Positions 14,247-16,658 of a DNA stretch of 16,658 nucleotides are shown here, piece by piece. The notes under the pieces are model-generated. The model ran no database searches. It had not been told where the DNA came from and saw only the letters and a program-made list of their open reading frames with translations. Source of the DNA: an uncultured Bacillota bacterium (GTDB lineage: Bacteria > Bacillota > Clostridia > Tissierellales > Tissierellaceae); NCBI GenBank assembly GCA_937951995.1, contig CALGAG010000184.1, forward strand, positions 1 to 16,658, written 5' to 3'. Each line of letters starts with the position of its first letter. Positions within the stretch are counted from its first letter, which is position 1. The translations under genes were made by a program, and so were the position numbers.

Positions 14247-14954
14247 TTAGATCAGTCCTTTTTTGATGAATTCCTCTATTTTCGGCATTGCACCAGAGCC
14301 AAAAATATCAGAGGGACTGCCACTGTCGATGATTTTTCCTTCATTCATGAATGCAATCCGATTGCAAAGCCTCTTGGCCTGCTGGATGTTGTGGGTAACC
14401 ATAAGTATGGTAGGCTTCTCTTTTCTGTAGTAGTCAAGAATTTTCTCCTCCAGCTGCATTATTGATTCAGGGTCTATGTTTGATGTGGGTTCATCCAGAA
14501 TAAGAATCCTGGGCTTGAATACAAGGGCCCTTGCAAGGGCCACCTTCTGGGCTTCACCCCCTGAAAGGGTCCAGGCTTTTTGTTCCTGGATTGATTGGAT
14601 ATTAAATGATTCTATCAGATCATCCACCCTGGTGGATATTTCCTGCTCTGAAACTCCCCTGAGCCGCAAAGGGTAGGCTATGTTTTCATATACCGTTGAC
14701 CTTATAAGGTAAGGCCTCTGAAACACAAGGGTCATGGCCATTTTTATGGAATCGCTGTACTCTTCACCCTGATACAGTACATTGCCTGAGCAGGAGTCCA
14801 AAATTCCAGCTATTATCCTGACCAGTGTTGTCTTGCCAGACCCGTTTGGACCAAGTATTCCCCAAAGTTGGCCTTCCTGAAACTCCATTTGGGGGATGTC
14901 CAAAACTGCCTTGTTATTATACTTTTTAGTAATTGAGTCGATTGTAATATTCAT
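14247..14954 (-). CDS. tupC: Tungstate ABC transporter ATP-binding protein TupC
   Basis: This 235-residue cytoplasmic ATPase powers the tungstate importer. It has Walker A GPNGSGKTT at 35-43, the Q-loop glutamine Q79, signature LSGGEAQ at 130-136, Walker B ILILDEP at 150-156 and switch H188 in MVTHN. It is about 120 residues shorter than ModC-type proteins because there is no C-terminal MOP/TOBE domain, so oxyanion sensing at the ATPase as seen in some ModC is not expected. It starts one base after the tupB stop. The stop codon touches the shared terminator. Substrate assignment comes from the TupA-type binding protein two genes upstream. Confidence 0.88.
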   Translation of the reverse strand: MNITIDSITKKYNNKAVLDIPQMEFQEGQLWGILGPNGSGKTTLVRIIAGILDSCSGNVLYQGEEYSDSIKMAMTLVFQRPYLIRSTVYENIAYPLRLRGVSEQEISTRVDDLIESFNIQSIQEQKAWTLSGGEAQKVALARALVFKPRILILDEPTSNIDPESIMQLEEKILDYYRKEKPTILMVTHNIQQAKRLCNRIAFMNEGKIIDSGSPSDIFGSGAMPKIEEFIKKGLI

Positions 14955-14955
14955 A

Positions 14956-15645
14956 TCAACGCTCCTGCTGCCAATGATATAGCAGTGAATTTATAAGAAA
15001 GGATATCAGTAAAAGAACTATCCCCGTAGCAATTGCAAGGGAATACTCTCCCATGTTTCTTAGCATGGCAATTGTGGTGGTCATTATACGGGTATGCCCC
15101 TTGATATTTCCACCGACAACCATAACAGCCCCTACCTCGGACATGGCCCTGCCGTAGCCTGTTACAACGGCTGACAGTATATTTATCCTCAACTCCTTGA
15201 TAAGGAGCCAGACGGTCTGTGTCGGGCTTGCTCCCATGGTTCTTGCAAGGGCCTGAATATCAGGTCCCCTTTCCTTTGTCCCGTTGAACACCACGCCTGT
15301 TATAATTGGCGTTACAAGTACAAATTGAGCTATTATCATGGCTGTTGCAGTAAAGTTCAGTCTGAACTCCCCTAAAGGACCATTTCTAAGGAACAAGAGG
15401 AAAAGGACCAGCCCTATTACAACAGGTGGCATGCTCATTAGGGTGTAGATTATCCTTACCAGAAGTCTCTTTCCGGGGAAATCCTTTATTCCCAGCCAGG
15501 TACCGAAGGGAATGGCAACAATGGCAGCAAGAAATGTGGCTGTAAGGGATACAACCATGGATAGTCTTACTATTTCAAAAAATTCCGGGTCAAGACTTAT
15601 GATTAGCTGGATGGCATCCTGGAAGCCACTTACAAAATTATCCAT
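14956..15645 (-). CDS. tupB: Tungstate ABC transporter permease TupB
   Basis: This 229-residue inner membrane protein forms the translocation path. Hydrophobic segments are at about 28-50, 62-86, 100-121, 155-178 and 200-223. The cytoplasmic EAA-type coupling loop is at 132-152 (ALARTMGASPTQTVWLLIKEL in part), where it would contact TupC. It follows tupA after 84 bases holding a hairpin and a palindrome, and has an AAGGAG ribosome binding site. The permease is of the ModB/TupB class, and the neighbours fix tungstate as the most likely substrate. Confidence 0.88.
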   Translation of the reverse strand: MDNFVSGFQDAIQLIISLDPEFFEIVRLSMVVSLTATFLAAIVAIPFGTWLGIKDFPGKRLLVRIIYTLMSMPPVVIGLVLFLLFLRNGPLGEFRLNFTATAMIIAQFVLVTPIITGVVFNGTKERGPDIQALARTMGASPTQTVWLLIKELRINILSAVVTGYGRAMSEVGAVMVVGGNIKGHTRIMTTTIAMLRNMGEYSLAIATGIVLLLISFLINSLLYHWQQER

Positions 15646-15659
15646 AGAAAACTCCTTAA

Positions 15660-15681
15660 TACTGCCCCTTCCGGGGCAGTA
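15660..15681 (-). promoter_or_regulatory. Intercistronic hairpin between tupA and tupB
   Basis: TACTGCCCC and GGGGCAGTA form a perfect 9-bp stem; read on the minus strand the loop is GGAA, a GNRA-type tetraloop. No T tract follows on the minus strand. The likely role is to shield the 3' end of the tupA message, so that binding protein exceeds permease, or to act as a weak terminator. Confidence 0.65.
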
Positions 15682-15694
15682 TGATTTAAATCAT
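15681..15694. repeat. 14-bp perfect palindrome in the tupA-tupB gap
   Basis: ATGATTTAAATCAT is its own reverse complement and abuts the GC-rich hairpin. It could bind a dimeric regulator or extend RNA structure; nothing else identifies it. Confidence 0.5.
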
Positions 15695-15729
15695 TTACTT
15701 TCGTGACCTACTTAAAATCTGAAGTTATA

Positions 15730-16644
15730 CTATTTGGCGTTTGGGAAGAAAAGTGGTTCTCCATACTCCTGAACACCAAACTCCGAGATCAGTTCCTGGG
15801 TTTCCGGTGCAAGTATCCAGTCCACGAATCTTTCGGCGGCTGGATAGTTTATGTGGTCTCCCTTTTCAGGGTTGACAGCCATAACTCCGTATTGATTGAA
15901 GAGAGTCTCGTCTCCCTCAAGCACTATCTCAAGGTCTACATCATCCTTCATTGCAAGGTAGGTAGCCCTGTCAGTCATGGTGTATGCTTCCATTTCGCTT
16001 GCCATAAGGATAACATCTCCCATTCCCTGGCCAGCCTCGATATACCAATCGCCTGAAGGTGTTCCAACTCCTGAGGATTCCCAAAGGGATAATTCTTTAA
16101 TATTTGTACCTGAGTTGTCTCCCCTTGATACAAATGGAGCTTGGTTTTCCGCAATCAACACATACCCAGCGTTTACATCTGCAGGAGCATTTTCCGCAAG
16201 ACCTGCTGGATCTGATGGAGGACCAACTATAATAAAGTCATTGTACATTACATCAAATCTTTCAAGGGTGTCTCCGTTTGTTACAAGCTCCTCCTCCTGC
16301 GCTTTTGCATGGGCAAGGATTACATCTGCTTCCCCATCAACACCCATCTGTAGGGCTGCTCCTGTACCTACTGCAACGACTTTGGTTTCAATACCAAACA
16401 TCTCATTGAAGATTGGCAGGATGAAATCAAGCAAGCCGCTGTTTTCTGTACTGGTTGTGGTGGCAAGAATCAGCTCTGTGTTTGTGAGTTCCTGGTAATC
16501 GTCAGCTGGCTGAGGCTCTTCTGCCGGCTCTTCAACTGGCGCAGGTTCTTCTGCCGGAGCAGGTTCTGTTGTGCTGCAGGCTGTCACCAAAGGCAATGCA
16601 AGTACCAGCAGCAAAATAAGTAGGTTGAATTTGTTGAATTTCAC
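15730..16644 (-). CDS. tupA: Tungstate-binding lipoprotein TupA
   Basis: This 304-residue extracytoplasmic binding protein captures tungstate for TupBC. Its N terminus is a lipoprotein signal: MKFNKFNLL, a hydrophobic run, and the lipobox LVTAC with C23 as the lipid-anchored residue. Then comes a flexible linker rich in Pro, Glu and Ala (~24-50). The mature domain shows the TupA pattern: ATTTSTENSGLL at 61-72 (the TTTS oxyanion motif), GTGAAL at 93-98, GEADVILAHA at 104-113, SRGDNSGT at 173-180 (R174 a candidate anion ligand) and TDRATYL at 224-230. The TTTS motif favours tungstate over molybdate. The start is GTG at 16644; the adjacent ATG overlaps it but runs at once into TGA. AAGGAG lies at 16653-16658. 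The operon promoter is outside the window. Confidence 0.9.
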   Translation of the reverse strand: MKFNKFNLLILLLVLALPLVTACSTTEPAPAEEPAPVEEPAEEPQPADDYQELTNTELILATTTSTENSGLLDFILPIFNEMFGIETKVVAVGTGAALQMGVDGEADVILAHAKAQEEELVTNGDTLERFDVMYNDFIIVGPPSDPAGLAENAPADVNAGYVLIAENQAPFVSRGDNSGTNIKELSLWESSGVGTPSGDWYIEAGQGMGDVILMASEMEAYTMTDRATYLAMKDDVDLEIVLEGDETLFNQYGVMAVNPEKGDHINYPAAERFVDWILAPETQELISEFGVQEYGEPLFFPNAK

Positions 16645-16658
16645 ATGATCATCTCCTT

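Noticed and set aside
15977..16498. 173-codon plus-strand open frame opposite tupA
   Set aside because: Its Ser/Pro/Thr-rich composition is that of a mirror frame; tupA on the other strand has all family motifs.
1..16658. CRISPR arrays, insertion sequences, tRNA or rRNA genes, phage genes
   Set aside because: No regular spaced repeats, transposase-like frames, or recognisable RNA gene sequences were found on either strand.

Overview
The window looks like a chromosomal segment from an anaerobic, low-to-moderate G+C Firmicute of the Clostridia/Tissierellia kind. Pointers are strong AGGAGG-type ribosome binding sites, heavy use of AGG/AGA arginine codons, GTG starts, near-consensus sigma-A promoters, a tungstate transporter, and an operon of ferredoxin-bearing ParA/MinD-type ATPases with NifX-like proteins that is typical of anaerobes. 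No mobile elements, CRISPR arrays, tRNA or rRNA genes were seen. Genus cannot be set from the sequence alone.

Layout. (1) 1-480: the 3' end of a YitT/DUF2179 membrane protein and its terminator. (2) 560-4458, plus strand: a three-gene operon of a CDF metal exporter with an N-D/D-D (Mn-type) metal site, a GCS2-type glutamate-cysteine ligase, and a glutathionylspermidine-synthase-like ATP-grasp ligase, closed by a 20-bp perfect hairpin shared with the convergent operon. (3) 4469-7271, minus strand: DUF5320 - NifX-like - ATPase - ATPase - NifX-like, read from a consensus promoter with a Fur-type 7-1-7 operator between promoter and ribosome binding site. The composition resembles the Desulfovibrio ORP (orange protein) loci. 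(4) 7305-10269, plus strand: trkA-trkH potassium uptake, with a hairpin in the leader. (5) 10271-14246, plus strand: an apparent DNA repair operon of a radical SAM/HhH protein, a DUF4130 protein, alanine racemase and family-1 uracil-DNA glycosylase, preceded by a LexA (SOS) box overlapping the promoter. (6) 14211-16658, minus strand: tupA-tupB-tupC tungstate ABC importer.

The strongest candidates for new biology are region 5 and region 3. In region 5 a widespread but uncharacterised radical SAM + DUF4130 pair appears under SOS control, carries a beta-clamp-like motif (QLSIF), and starts from a promoter placed inside a terminator hairpin, so that read-through and self-initiated transcripts would fold differently. 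In region 3 an ORP-like operon carries a Fur-like operator. Region 2 may make a gamma-glutamylcysteine-derived thiol with an ATP-grasp enzyme in the place usually held by GshB, coupled to metal export. All functional statements are from family recognition by eye; no database search was run.
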